NCBI RefSeq assembly: GCF_932526225.1
Contig: NC_064036.1
Location: 13,075,181 to 13,139,180, forward strand
Direction: 5' to 3'
DNA: 64,000 nt
Source of the DNA: Nematostella vectensis
Taxonomy: Eukaryota > Cnidaria > Anthozoa > Actiniaria > Edwardsiidae
Shown: positions 1 through 12,544 of the stretch, in pieces
Numbering within the stretch: the first letter of the stretch is position 1
Layout: the number at the start of each line of letters is the position of its first letter
Made by a program: the position numbers and the translations under genes
Notes under the pieces: model-generated
The model's database searches: none
The model's input: only the letters and a program-made list of their open reading frames with translations
What the model was told of the DNA's origin: nothing

Positions 1-144
1 ACTTCAATAACCAATTCAATTCCATTTTCAATCAATTCAATTGTGTAAAGGATTATTGGATCAAAAGTTCAAACATAGCAAAAAGGACCGGTCTAGGGGA
101 GGGCATAAGGCCTTGTGAGAGTGTAACTATACGCGTATCCGTAC

Positions 145-3100
145 CTGGTCCCCAAGGTGCTTCTTCCACTTGAGTGTCCCATCCGGCTTGATGCAATAAA
201 TGTGGCCATCGACGCACCCGACAAACAGCGTCCCATCGGTACCGACTCGCGTGGATGATGTCACAGCACCCTCCGTCTTGAACTTCCACAGCAAAGTGCC
301 ATCGAGGCGGTTAAAGGCGCGTATGAAGTTATCATCCGTGCCGCAGTACAGCACGGTTTCGTCAGGGCTGAACGCACACATGGAGCCGCCGTCTTCAGCC
401 GTGCCGTACTTCCACATGAGGTCCCCGGTCTTGGCGTCAAGGGCATAGATCACTTGGTCATCCGAGCTGACGTACAGGGTGGCATCTGACGGATCAACCT
501 GCGCATGGAGAGAAAATGGCACAGAGAAGGCTCGTACTTATAAGAAAGGTTTGTTCCATGCAGAGATCTGAGAAATAGAAAGATCAAATCTGACGGATCC
601 GCGCATGGGAATTGAAAGGCTCATATTTCACGGATGTGTGAAATTGAAGTTTTGTTCTAAGCAGAGATCTAAGCAAAGAAAAGAAAATTGCCGCGGAACA
701 AAAGTTTGATAAACTCCATACCTTACCCTAACTCCACGCCTTTAAATTACGACTATGGTCGATCGACTTCTGCTTTATTATTGTTTACAATTGTTTATTT
801 TCAAGAAACCTTCAAAATAGCCTATCATAATTAAAGTCTAATACCTTATTAACGATATTTTATTGAAAGCATCTCAGTCACTTGCTAACTAGTAGATGGA
901 AAAGGATTCTTTGAGTGAGTCGGTTTTGTGCGAGAGCTAAAAGGCGGTGTGATTGGCCTTCGTTAACACGACCCCGTGGTGTTGACGGTTTTATGTGGCT
1001 TTCCTATGCCAGTCCGTGGCGTGTATAACTAGATGCGGGGATATTTGTTGTTAGTCCTGTTTCCTGTTGAGTGCGCTTTTTCAATGTTTGACCTGCCTCA
1101 CCTTCTTCACCAGCGTTAACTTGTCTATGATGCTAGGGTCTCGTACAGGTTTCTTGGGTTCCTCCTCTTCTTTTGCTTTCGGCTCTTCTGTAGATCATAA
1201 TACAAAAGTTAGGTACTCGTGCGAATAGCGTGATTTGCAAGCGCTAAAGTGGGTGCGTACTCTTTTCCATCTCTCTCCGAATAGCCTGCTCACAGGTGTT
1301 TAATAGGTGATTTTAGGTCTCGCACGACCAGTGCGAAACACGATGGTGGTCAGGCTACTCTTCAAGAACTACACATTATCTGCCAAGGTAACAAATAGAG
1401 CTTTTATGTATGTGATTTTTTTGTCAACCTAGTGTAGAGAGTTAAGAACAGGGGGGGGGGGGGGAACCGATACATTTGACATTTTATCATATGGATAGTA
1501 GTGGAGTAGAACTAGTGATCTAATATGCAGTACCTTTGGCGGTTTTCGTTCAACTTAGAGTAGAACTAGTGATATAACATGCAATACCCTTGGCGGTTTT
1601 CGTTCAACTGTCAGTAGAACTAGTGATATAACATGCAATACCTTTGGCGGTTTTCGTGCTAACCGGAGCTACCTCTTCGTCCTCTTGTTCTGAATACAAG
1701 CCATCCAAGCTGTCAAAATACGCCATTTGTTTGGAGTCCAGTTGCACGTGGTCCAAGTGGAAGTTCGTCCTAATGTGGTTAGGCGTTCGGGACTGCGGGA
1801 TCACCAACACGTCTTGTTCTAATGCCCATTTCAACACCACTTGACTCACAGTGGCGTCAAACACTCCCCCTATACGCTGCAATTCGAAGTTGTTCTGCAC
1901 AGGATTCTTGTCGAAGCCTTCGCGCACATACATTCCACCCAAGGTGCTACAGACAAAAAGACAAGGTGCTACAGACAAAACGGCAAGGTGCTACCGACAA
2001 AAAGACAAGGTGCTACCGACAAAAAGACAAGGTGCTACAGACAAAAAGGCAAGGTGCTACAGAAAAAAAGACAGGGTGCTACAGACAAAAAGACAAGGTA
2101 CTACAGATAAAAAGACAAGGTGCTACCGACAAAAAGACAAGGTGCTACAGACAAAAAGACAAGGTGCTACAGACAAAAAGACAAGGTGCTACAGACAAAA
2201 AGACAAGGTGCTACAGATAAAAAGTAAAGGTGCTACAGACAAAAAGACATGGTGTTACAGACAAAAAGACAAGGTGCTACCGACAAAAAGACAAGGTGCT
2301 ACAGATAAAAAGTAAAGGTGCTACAGACAAAAAGACAAGGTGCTACCGACAAAAAGACAAGGTGCTACCGACAAAAAGACAAGGTGCTACAGACAAAAAG
2401 ACAAGGTGCTACAGACACAAAGACAAGGTGCTACAGACAAAAATACAAGGTGCTACAGACAAAAAGACAAGGTGCTACAGACAAAAAGACAAGGTGCTAC
2501 AGACAAAAAGACAAGGTGCTACAGACACAAAGACAAGGTGCTACAGACAAAAAGACAGGGTGCTACAGACAAAAAGACAAGGTGCTACAGACAAAAAGAC
2601 AAGGTGCTACAGACAAAAAGACAAGGTGCTACAGACTAAAAGACAAGGTGCTACAGACAAAAAGACAAGGTGCTACAGACAAAAAGACAAGGTGCTACAG
2701 ACAAAAAGACAAGGTGCTACAGACAAAAAGACAAGGTGCTACAGACACAAAGACAAGGTGCTACCGACAAAAAGACAAGGTGCTACAGACAAAAAGACAA
2801 GGTGCTACAGACAAAAAGATAAGGTGCTACAGACAAAAATACAAGGTGCTACAGACAAAAATACAAGGTGCTACAGACAAAAAGACAAGGTGCTACAGAC
2901 AAAAAGACAAGGTGCTACAGACAAAAATACAAGGTGCTACAGACAAAAATACAAGGTGCTACAGACAAAAAGACAAGGTGCTACAGACAAAAAGACAAGG
3001 TGCTACAGACAAAAAGACAAGGTGCTACCGACAAAAATACAAGGTGCTGAAGACAAAAATACAAGGTGCTACAGACAAAAAGACAAGGTGCTACAGACAA

Positions 3101-6100
3101 AAAGACAAGAGGCTACAGACAAAAATACAAGGTGCTACAGACAAAAAGGCAAGGTGCTGAAGACAAAAAGACAAGGTGCTACAGACAAAAAGACAAGGTG
3201 CTGAAGACAAAAAGACAAGGTGCTACAGACAAAAAGACAAGGTGCTACAGACACAAAGACAAGGTGCTACAGACACAAAGACAAGGTGCTACAGACAAAA
3301 AGACAAGGTGCTACAGACAAAAAGACAAGGTGCTACAGACAAAAAGACAAGGTGCTGAAGACAAAAAGACAAGGTGCTACCGACAAAAAGACAAGGTGCT
3401 ACAGACAAAAAGACAAGGTGCTACAGACAAAAAGACAAGGTGCTGAAGACAAAAAGACAAGGTGCTACAGACAAAAAGACAAGGTGCTGAAGACAAAAAT
3501 ACAAGGTGCTACAGACAAAAAGACAAGGTGCTACAGACAAAAAGACAAGGTGCTACAGACAAAAAGACAAGGTGCTGAAGACAAAAAGACAAGGTGCTAC
3601 AGACAAAAAGACAAGGTGCTACCGACAAAAAGACAAGGTGCTACAGACAAAAATACAAGGTGCTGAAGACAAAAAGACAAGGTGCTGAAGACAAAAAGAC
3701 AAGAGGCTACAGACAAAAATACAAGGTGCTACAGACAAAAAGGCAAGGTGCTACAGACAAAAAGACAAGGTGCTACAGACAAAAAGACAAGGTGCTACAG
3801 ACAAAAAGGCAAGGTGCTACAGACAAAAAGACAGGGTGCTACAGACAAAAAAACAAGGTGCTACCGACAAAAAGGCAAGGTGCTACAGACTAAAAGACAA
3901 GGTGCTACAGACAAAAAGACAAGGTGCTACAGACAAAAAGACAAGGTGCTACAGACAAAAAGACAAGGTGCTACAGACACAAAGACAAGGTGCTACAGAC
4001 AAAAAGGCAAGGTGCTACAGACAAAAAGACAAGGTGCTACAGACAAAAAGATAAGGTGCTACAGACAAAAATACAAGGTGCTACAGACAAAAAGACAAGG
4101 TGCTACAGACAAAAAGACAAGGTGCTACAGACAAAAAGACAAGGTGCTACCGACAAAAAGACAAGGTGCTACAGACAAAAAGACAAGGTGCTACAGACAA
4201 AAAGATAAGGTGCTACAGACAAAAATACAAGGTGCTACAGACAAAAAGACAAGGTGCTGAAGACAAAAAGACAAGAGGCTACAGACAAAAAGACAAGGTG
4301 CTACAGACAAAAAGACAAGGTGCTACAGACAAAAAGGCAAGGTGCTACAGACAAAAAGACAGGGTGCTACAGACAAAAAAACAAGGTGCTACCGACAAAA
4401 AGGCAAGGTGCTACAGACAAAAAGACAAGGTGCTACAGACAAAAAGACAAGGTGCTACAGACAAAAAGACAAGGTGCTACAGACACAAAGACAAGGTGCT
4501 ACAGACAAAAATACAAGGTGCTACAGACAAAAAGACAAGGTGCTACAGACAAAAAGACAAGGTGCTACAGACAAAAAGACAAGGTGCTACAGACAAAAAG
4601 ACAAGGTGCTACAGACAAAAAGACAAGGTGCTACAGACAAAAAGACAAGGTGCTACCGACAAAAAGACAAGGTGCTACAGACAAAAAGACAAGGTGCTGA
4701 AGACAAAAAGACAAGGTGCTACAGACAAAAATACAAGGTGCTACCGACAAAAAGACAAGGTGCTACAGACAAAAAGACAAGGTGCTACCGACAAAAAGAC
4801 AAGGTGCTACAGACACAAAGACAAGGTGCTACAGACAAAAAGACAAGGTGCTACAGACAAAAAGACAAGGTGCTAACGACAAAAAGAAAAGGTGCTACAG
4901 ACAAAAAGACAAGGTGCTACAGACAAAAAGACAAGGTGCTACAGACAAAAAGACAAGGTGCTACAGATAAAAAGACAAGGTGCTACAGACAAAAAGACAA
5001 GGTGCTACAGACAAAAAGACAAGGTGCTACAGACAAAAATGCAAGGTGCTACAGACAAAAAGGCAAGGTGCTACAGATAAAAAGACAAGGTGCTACAGAC
5101 AAAAAGACAGGGTGCTACAGACAAAAAAACAAGGTGCTACCGACAAAAAAACAAGGTGCTACCGACAAAAAGGCAAGGTGCTACAGACAAAAAGACAAGG
5201 TGCTACAGACAAAAAGACAAGGTGCTACAGACACAAAGACAAGGTGCTACAGACAAAAAGGCAAGGTGCTACAGACAAAAAGTACAATTAGATCGCCCAT
5301 AAACTAGATATACACTTAATACTAAACTCAACTATAGCCCATATACTTGATATTGAACTCACCTATAGCCCATATACTTGATACTAAACTCACCTATAGC
5401 CCATATACTTGATGTTATTTTCTTTGCAGTACTGCCTGGTGGCTTTATCTTGGTAAAACGGAGTAAAAAAATTCTGAATAGCAGACGGTGGAACCTTGGC
5501 GATGTCCTTCAGCTTTTTCAGGTCCTTTACTTCAAAATTGCTGACGCCAATGCTGCGAATCTTGCCTGATAATTATAAACAACCCAAGCGCTTCATGAGC
5601 TAATGCCACAGGCTAGCACTAGGGGGTGTACTCGGATACATAGAGCTTTAATGGATTTTTGGGGGTTTAAGACATTGACCAGAATTTTAAGGGTGTAGAA
5701 AATGTTAACATTTTACTCAGTGCTACAATAAAGGCTCATCATATCCAATATAAGTATGCCATACCCCTTTTTATAGGTGTGCTATTCATTAGGGCCATTT
5801 TATAGGTGTGCTATTCATTAGGGCCATTTTATAGGTGTGCTATCACTTAGGGTCTTTTTATAGGTGTGCTATCCATTAGGGCCATTTTATAGGTGTGCTA
5901 TCACTTAGGGTCTTTTTATAGGTGTGCTATCCATTAGGGCCATTTTATAGGTGTGCTATCACTTAGGGTCTTTTTATAGGTGTGCTATCCATTAGGGCCA
6001 TTTTATAGGTGTGCTATCCCTTAGGGTCATTTTATAGGTGTGCTATCACTTAGGGTCTTTTTATGGGTGTGCTATCACTTAGGGTCTTTTTATAGGTGTG

Positions 6101-9100
6101 CTATCCATTAGGGCCATTTTATAGGTGTGCTATCACATAGGGCCATTTTATAGGTGTGCTATTCATTAGGGCCATTTTATAGGTGTGCTATCACTTAGGG
6201 CTTTTTATTGGTGAGCTATACGTTAAGGCCATTTTATTGGTGTGCTATCCATTAGGGCCATTTTATAGGTGTGCTATCACTTAGGGTCTTTTTATGGGTG
6301 TGCTATCACTTAGGGTCTTTTTATAGGTGTGCTATCCATTAGGGCCATTTTATAGGTGTGCTATCACATAGGGCCATTTTATAGGTGTGCTATTCATTAG
6401 GGCCATTTTATAGGTGTGCTATCACTTAGGGCTTTTTATTGGTGAGCTATACGTTAAGGCCATTTTATTGGTGTGCTATCCATTAGGGCCATTTTATAGG
6501 TGTGCTATCACTTAGGGTCTTTTTATGGGTGTGCTATCACTTAGGGTCTTTTTATGGGTGTGCTATCACTTAGGGTCTTTTTATGGGTGTGCTATCACTT
6601 AGGGCCATTTTATAGGTGTGCTATCCATTAGGGCCATTTTATAGGTGTGCTATCCATTAGGGCCATTTTATAGGTGTGCTATCACTTAGGGTCTTTTTAT
6701 GGGTGTGCTATCCATTAGGGCCATTTTATAGGTGTGCTATCACTTAGGGCCATTTTATAGGTGTGTATATTCATTAGGGCTATTTTATAGGTGTGCTATC
6801 ACTTAGGGCCTTTTTATTGGTGAGCTATACATTAAGGCCTTTTTATAGGTGTGCTATCCATTAGGGCCATTTTATAGGTGTGCTATCACTTAGGGCCATT
6901 TTATAGGTGAGCTATTCATTAGGGCCATTTTATAGGTGTGCTATCACATAGGGCCATTTTATAGGTGTGCTATTCATTAGGGCCATTTTATAGGTGTGCT
7001 ATCACTTAGGGCTTTTTATTGGTGAGCTATACGTTAAGGCCATTTTATAGGTGCGCTATCCATTAGGGCCATTTTATAGGTGTGCTATCACTTAGGGTCT
7101 TTTTATGGGTGTGCTATCCATTAGGGCCATTTTATAGGTGTGCTATCACTTAGGGCCATTTTATAGGTGTGCTATCCATTAGGGCCATTTTATAGGTGTG
7201 CTATCACTTAGGGTCTTTTTATGGGTGTGCTATCCATTAGGGCCATTTTATAGGTGTGCTATCACTAAGGGCCATTTTATAGGTGTGCTATCACTTAGGG
7301 CCCTTTTATGGGTGTGCTATCCATTAGGGCCATTTTATAGGTGTGCTATCCATTAGGGCCATTTTATAGGTGTGCTACCACTTAGGGCCATTTTATAGGT
7401 GTGCTATCCATTAGGCTTTTTTATAGGTGTGCTTTCCATTAGGGCCATTTTATAGGTGTGCTATCCCTTAGGGACTTTTTATAGGTGTGCTACAGTATGC
7501 ATTAGGGCCTTTTTATAGGTGTGCTATCCATTAGGCTTTTTTATAGGTGTGCTTTCCATTAGGGCCATTTTATAGGTGTGCTATCCCTTAGGGACTTTTT
7601 ATAGGTGTGCTACAGTATGCATTAGGGCCTTTTTATAGGTGTGCTAACCATTAGGGCCATTTTATAGGTGTGCTATCACTTAGGACCTATTTTTTGGTGT
7701 GCTATCTTTAAGGGCCATTTTATAGGTGTGGTATCACTTAAGGCCTTTTTATAGGTGTGCTATCCATTGGGACCTTTTTATAGGTGTGCTATCCATTAGG
7801 ACCTTTTTATAGGTGTGCTATCCATTAGGACCTTTTTATAGGTGTGCTATCCATTAGGACCTTTTTATAGGTGTGCTATCCATTAGGGCCCTTTTATAGG
7901 TGTGCTATCCATTAGGGCCCTTTTATAGGTGTGCTATCCATTAGGACCTTTTTATAGGTGTGCTATCCATTAGGGCCCTTTTATAGGTGTGCTACCCATT
8001 AGGTCCCTTTTATAGGTGTGCTATCCATTAGGGCCATTTTATAGGTGTGCTATCACTTAGGACCTATTTTTTGGTGTGCTATCCTTAAGGGCCATTTTAT
8101 AAGTGTGCTATCACTAAGGGCCATTTTATAGGTGTGCTATCACTTAGGGCCATTTTATAGGTGTGCTATCCATTAGGACCTTTTTATAGGTGTGCTATCC
8201 ATTAGGGCCCTTTTATAGGTGTGCTTTCCATTAGGGCCTTTTATAGGTGTGCTATGCCTTAGGGTCTTTTTATAGGTGTGCTATCCATTAGGACCTTTTT
8301 ATAGGTGTGCTATCCAATAGGACCTTTATATAGGTGTGCTATCCATTAGGACCTTTTTATAGTTGTGCTATCCATTAGGGCCCTTTTATAGGCGTGCTAT
8401 CCATTAGGGCCCTTTTATAGGTGTGCTATCCATTAGGACCTTTTTATAGCTGTGCTATCCATTAGGGCCCTTTTATAGGTGTGCTATCCATTAGGGCCCT
8501 TTTATAGGTGTGCTATCCATTAGGACCTTTTTATAGGTGTGCTATCCATTAGGGCCCTTTTATAGGTGTGCTACCCATTAGGTCCCTTTTATAGGTGTGC
8601 TATCCATTAGGACCTTTTTATAGCTGTACTATCCATTAGGGCCCTTTTATAGGTGTGCTATTGTATCCAAGGGCCAGGGGCTAAGGCTTTTATTTAGGGC
8701 CTTGTTATTGGTTTGCTATCCCTTAGGGCCCCTTTTATAGGCCTGTTATCCATTAGGGTCTTTTTATACCCCAGACACCTCTTCCTGTTATGTTAACCCT
8801 CTTCTTCTCTGGGCCCCTCACACTGCCAAATCTAAAATTGATACATATTTGGTGTTAGTTATAGACTGAATATTACCTTGAGATACGAGTTCCTCTAAGG
8901 CTCTCCATGAGTCTTGCCAAGTCCCTCTTGGCTCCCCTTCACCACAGGTCAAAAATGCCTCAGGTTCCATCTCGCATTCCATAGCATGGATAAGCATTAA
9001 GTCAATGTATGACGTCTATAAAACAATAGAGCTATCAATAAACAGCAGTAAAATGATTGCAAATCATTCCAATTGCTTGTACAGTACATTATAACAAATT

Positions 9101-9733
9101 TTTACTTTACCTTAAGCTTCTTCAATGATTCCTCAACTGATCGAAGAGTGTCCTCATACCCAAGATTTCTTGGCTCAACTTTGGACACAATAAAGATATC
9201 CTCTCGTGGTACCCCACTCTCCTTAATAGCAAGACCAACTGATGCTTCATCATAACCCCTGGCTTGCGCTGTGTCAATCATTCTAGCAAAAATCATGACA
9301 ATAGTTAGAATCATGGCATACTGAATACTATTGTCTCATACTTTTACTCACTTGCCTCATGCTGGCTACGGCCCTGGCTACGGCCCTGGCTACGGCCCTG
9401 GCTACGGCCCTGGCTACGGCCCTGGCTACGGCCCTGGCTACGGCCCTGGCTACGGCCCTGGCTACGGCCCTGGCTATGGCCCGTCCCCAGCTGGCGAACA
9501 GCTAAAAGCCAGCTGAATTATGACTCTATAAACACTTTAAACTTGATTTTGTGCTATATCTAAAGGCTCAATTTCCTAGCCAGCCAGCAGACAAATTTCT
9601 TAGGAACAACCTGCTGTGAGTTTGTAAAGATGGAAGAGAATTGAGACTAACCTGTAGCCTTCTTTTAATGCAACAACTATTGACTTTTGAGCATCTTCAA
9701 ACAAACCAGCAGTTCCAAACCCAAGCATGGGCA
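145..9733 (-). CDS. Aldo-keto reductase fused to PQQ-like beta-propeller (partial at both ends)
   Basis: Coding exons in transcript order: 9652-9733, 9111-9282, 8877-9015, 5394-5565, 1642-1946, 1102-1187, 145-498; all have AG/GT borders and every junction keeps phase. The first five encode an aldo-keto reductase: strand start PMLGFGTAG, then the tetrad Asp (MIDTAQ), Tyr (RGYDEA), Lys (IVSKVEP) and His (LMLIHAM), GKIRSIGVSNF, and the NADP loop IPQSRTPNHIRTNF, where the usual IPKS lysine is Gln. A Glu/Lys-rich linker exon (EEPKAKEEEEPKKP) follows, then three PQQ-type propeller blades (DGTLLWKF, DGTLKWKK). The family reduces carbonyls with NADPH in the cytosol; a propeller on its C-terminus is unusual. 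The exon with the start codon (above 9733) was not identified with confidence, and the 3' end lies left of the window. Reductase identity is firm; single-transcript fusion rests on phase and order. Confidence 0.82.
499..1101. other. Intron of the AKR/propeller gene
   Basis: Flanked by a clean donor after the linker exon and by an acceptor (tgcgcag) before the propeller exon. A/T-rich unique sequence; no other coding or RNA feature seen. Confidence 0.6.
1498..1660 (-). repeat. 54-bp x3 tandem repeat across an AKR 5' splice site
   Basis: Three copies at a 54-bp period, with donor-equivalent positions near 1531, 1585 and 1639. The innermost copy is the true end of exon 1642-1946 (codons ACC GCC AAA G, then gtattg). 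The outer two lie in the intron and keep the CCGCCAAAG/gta core. On the minus strand the exon end and its donor have thus been copied downstream. Confidence 0.85.
1941..5283 (-). repeat. 22-bp minisatellite (about 150 copies) built on an AKR 3' splice site
   Basis: A continuous array with a plus-strand core such as aaggtgctacagacaaaa and period 22. Read on the minus (coding) strand each unit is a T-rich tract, a YAG, then CACCTTG: exactly the acceptor and first bases of exon 1642-1946, which begins at the array's inner edge. Variants (ctaccgac, ctgaagac, gctaacgac) all keep the AG dinucleotide. Open frames seen across the array are periodic artefacts of a unit lacking stops, not genes. Confidence 0.95.
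5326..5420 (-). repeat. 31-bp x3 repeat across an AKR 5' splice site
   Basis: The motif ctatagcccatatacttg recurs at 5332, 5363 and 5394. The copy at 5394 is the real end of exon 5394-5565 (minus TAT AG, then gtgag). Two intronic copies follow; the middle one keeps gtgag, the last reads gttgag. This is the other end of the same intron that carries the 22-bp acceptor array. Confidence 0.85.
5750..8768. repeat. 29-bp minisatellite, about 100 copies
   Basis: Core ttttataggtgtgctatc followed by cattagggcc, period 29, filling the AKR intron between exons 5394-5565 and 8877-9015. Variants (cacttaggg, gacctttt) recur in blocks, and larger duplicated segments are visible (near 6190, 6430 and 7010; also a 116-bp duplication at about 7400/7520). 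Unlike most arrays here it does not touch an exon. A decayed relative lies at 58085-58260. Confidence 0.95.
9358..9482. repeat. 12-bp x10 GC-rich tandem repeat
   Basis: About ten head-to-tail copies of ggctacggccct in the AKR intron 9283-9651. All frames stay open (Gly-Tyr-Gly-Pro in one), but flanking splice sites place it in an intron. The unit matches the terminal inverted repeat of the MITE family at 57069-57241 and 59403-59558. Confidence 0.9.
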
Positions 9734-9963
9734 CTATACAAGAAGAATAGAACTAGTAATCAATGCTTACAAATAGAACAGGCAATCAATGGTTATCATA
9801 CTCCCGCAGATGGTTCTGTTAATGATAAATGATAAGACCCAAAGACTCTCAATTAAAAAACAGAGTAATAAGTGCTTATTTTAATAATAATAATAATTTT
9901 ATCATTTATATAGCGCAAAATTCATTATCTATATGATCTAATGCGCTTTTACATAGAGAAGCA

Positions 9964-12544
9964 TTAATCCATTTCCATTTGGTACAGTATTGGTATATCA
10001 TTTTCCTTACTTTTGTATCCACTAGCAAGAATTGTTGTCCATTTATCAGGGTCCTCTCTGTTAGGTTGATTGGGTTCATCTCCTTTGGGCCAGAAGACTT
10101 CAGACACAGGCCGATTCTGAGAGCGACACTCAATGGTTGAAGGGGCCCTGTCCACAAGTCTTTTAAATGCTGCCATATATTTCAAGGCATCAATTTCATC
10201 TTCATCCTACATTGTAATCAAGCATAATATTAGATAAATTGTATGTATACAAGTTGTACTTATTCCTTTAGTACAGTAAGTTATACACTTATACCCCTCC
10301 AAGCTATAGCAAGCTAAGGGCCATTCTACACAACATAATGTGTCATCTGCTCTAGCTTATTGCACCATCTGCATGTAGTGCATGTTGGTTAACCCAAATA
10401 GTGAGCCAAAAAAAGCAACAAGTTTGGCTCCTTGTAGCATCTATACGGGGGTGGATTGTGTGGGTATCCACCACCCCAACCCCCTTTTTTAGTAAGAAAA
10501 AGAAAATGTCTCTTTATTTTGCTTAAATAACGCCTCACACTTATGCCCCACCCCCCCCCCCCCCCTATAATAAAATCCATTCTGGATCCCTTCCTGTAAA
10601 AGTAAGCAGTAGTTACCTCCTCTGTAGCTTCACTAAATGCTTCTTCCTCTTTAAACATGTGGAACCAGAGAGCAATGCCAATGTTGGGAGAGTCAAAGGA
10701 GCGAACATGATGCCACCAGGTTTGTGGTATGTAGAGAATGTCACCAGCATTTAGTGTCACCTGGAATTAAATAAGGAAATTAGGGAGGAAGAGGAAAACA
10801 AACAAAAAATCAAATATTATTATCAGAATTCAGTTTCACCTGGAAAAAAAACAACAAGACAATTAAATAAATTATTGTCAGAATGGGAAATTTGTCAGCA
10901 GAGATGGTAAAGATGAATTCTAATTTCTAGAGTTCTCCAATATCCCCCAAAAAAGGTTGATTAGTTGACTTGCAAGACAAGACAACCATTCAATAAAGTA
11001 ATTCAAACCATAAAGAAAATGCAGCTCTCCATGTACTGTAGAAGTCCAATTAAAAATAAAAATTCAATCTAATCATCTTTGATTTGAGCCAAGTATCTCT
11101 GGCTTATAAGGCAGAAAATATAACCCTTAGTTATCATGGCTCTTTTCAATCCCAGTGAGTGTATTTCAGACAACATGACGGAAAAACCTGCAATTTGCAA
11201 TTCCAGATAGAGAGAAGACACAATTTCTTCAGTGGCTATAGGTTTCTTGTATTACGGACTGATTTTTAAAACAAAAATAAGGTGAGGCTGAAGTGCACAT
11301 AACCAGATTTTGGCTTTTTAAGATAATTTTTCCTTGATAATCATTGCCATGTGTATCAACTCAGGGACGAAAAGCTCAAATTACAATGACACTTTACAAA
11401 AAGTCACATCAATTTAAAAAAAAGTCGCACTTGATATTTTATTTGCTATAAGTTACTTAGTACTGAGAGAAATTCTCTGCCTTATTCGATGTGAAATGGG
11501 CTTATTTGAAGCGTCACGTCATGTTTTTCCGTCATGTCATTTCAGACCTGACCAAGAAAAGTTCAAAGAACAATGAGCAGAGATTCAAACAATGATGTCA
11601 ATGGTTTACTACCACCATTTCAATCATACCTTATGAAATGGGATTTTAGCTAGATTTGGCATCCGCATGAGATCAATGGCTTCTGGGTTTAAAGGTGCAT
11701 GAGGAATAATCTTCTCTGTCACAGTCTTTTTCAGATCCAAGTGAAACAATTCACTTTGGCTATAATTAGCAAGTAGAACCACCTTTTGTCCAGACAGAAC
11801 TGTCAATAAATTCTCATAACCATCATAATGGCAACTACTACTTGTATTACCGCTACTAAACAGTAAATGAGTGCTGATGATTTGTGAAGCTTGCTCTTCA
11901 CATTGAAGGCAAAATGGCAATTTCAGATCTTCTGTCATCTGACTCTGAGGGAATGGTGAGTCCATATACACATCTTGTGTTTCGTAAATTCTAAGGAACT
12001 CACTCATATTCATTGTCCTCTTTGCTGGCGGATCTGTTGGACTGTGAACCTTCCTGTACTCTACATCGAATACCTCATGACCATATTTACTAGCTAGATA
12101 CTCTTCATCTTTCCATAATTTGAAAGCTGGCCAATCATTCGCTGCATTCCGCATGATAACTGGTCGCCGCTGACGTATAAAATGGCTATAAAAATCCTTT
12201 CCATTTAGAACATAATCTATCTCTTCAATTTCACCTAAAAGGATTGGTGACCCATGTTCTCCCAGCTTCTTAAGATGACCCGAGGGAACATGGGTCGCAG
12301 GAGGATTAATAGATTCAGTAATATCTAACTTGGGAGGTTTGGCAGTCTCCCCTTCTGCACTGTGCGACTCGGCCTGCACGGAAGCCTTTTTGTCTGCTCG
12401 TTTTGACTCGGGACTTGATGATGGAGTATCTGCTGTTTGTAAAATACCGGTGTATTGTTGAAGTGTTTCGTTATTCCATAAGTACACAGCTGCAGCGAAT
12501 AAACCAACGAGAGACGCGATCAGGAAAAACCCTGACTTCGCCAT
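9964..12544 (-). CDS. Membrane-anchored JmjC/cupin-8 domain protein
   Basis: Three exons, 11630-12544, 10617-10760 and 9964-10206, all phase 0, give 433 residues and end in TAA. The start MAKSGFFLIASLVGLFAAAV is a hydrophobic signal anchor, followed by a polar Ser/Glu/Lys stretch (about residues 35-90) and then a cupin-8/JmjC fold: FIRQRRPVIMRNAANDWPAF, the iron-binding HYD (about H239, D241) in SCHYDGYENLL, and the distal His in the second exon (ILYIPQTWWHH, about H322). Such proteins are Fe(II)/2-oxoglutarate hydroxylases or related oxygenases; the anchor suggests a lumenal or membrane-side domain. Substrate unknown. A homologous 5' exon lies directly upstream at 13738-14703. Confidence 0.88.
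10761..11629. other. Intron of the JmjC gene
   Basis: Noncoding, A/T-rich. Splice borders are ctggaat on the plus strand at 10761 (minus attccag acceptor) and ataccttatg at 11628 (minus AAG then gtatga). Nothing else recognised. Confidence 0.6.

Noticed and set aside
1822-5307. Long open frames rich in CYRQKDKVLQTKRQGATDK repeats on the plus strand
   Set aside because: They are the three frames of a stop-free 22-bp satellite, antisense to an AKR intron, with no start context or non-repeat domain.
5750-8768. CRISPR-like array
   Set aside because: Units are contiguous with no unique spacers, and the host is an intron-bearing animal genome.
9358-9482. Gly-Tyr-Gly-Pro repeat protein
   Set aside because: Flanking AKR splice sites place it in an intron, and the 12-bp unit explains the open frame.
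9780-9830. Candidate first AKR exon ending before gtatgat
   Set aside because: A frame-compatible join exists on paper, but the splice site is weak and the peptide is not recognisably AKR.
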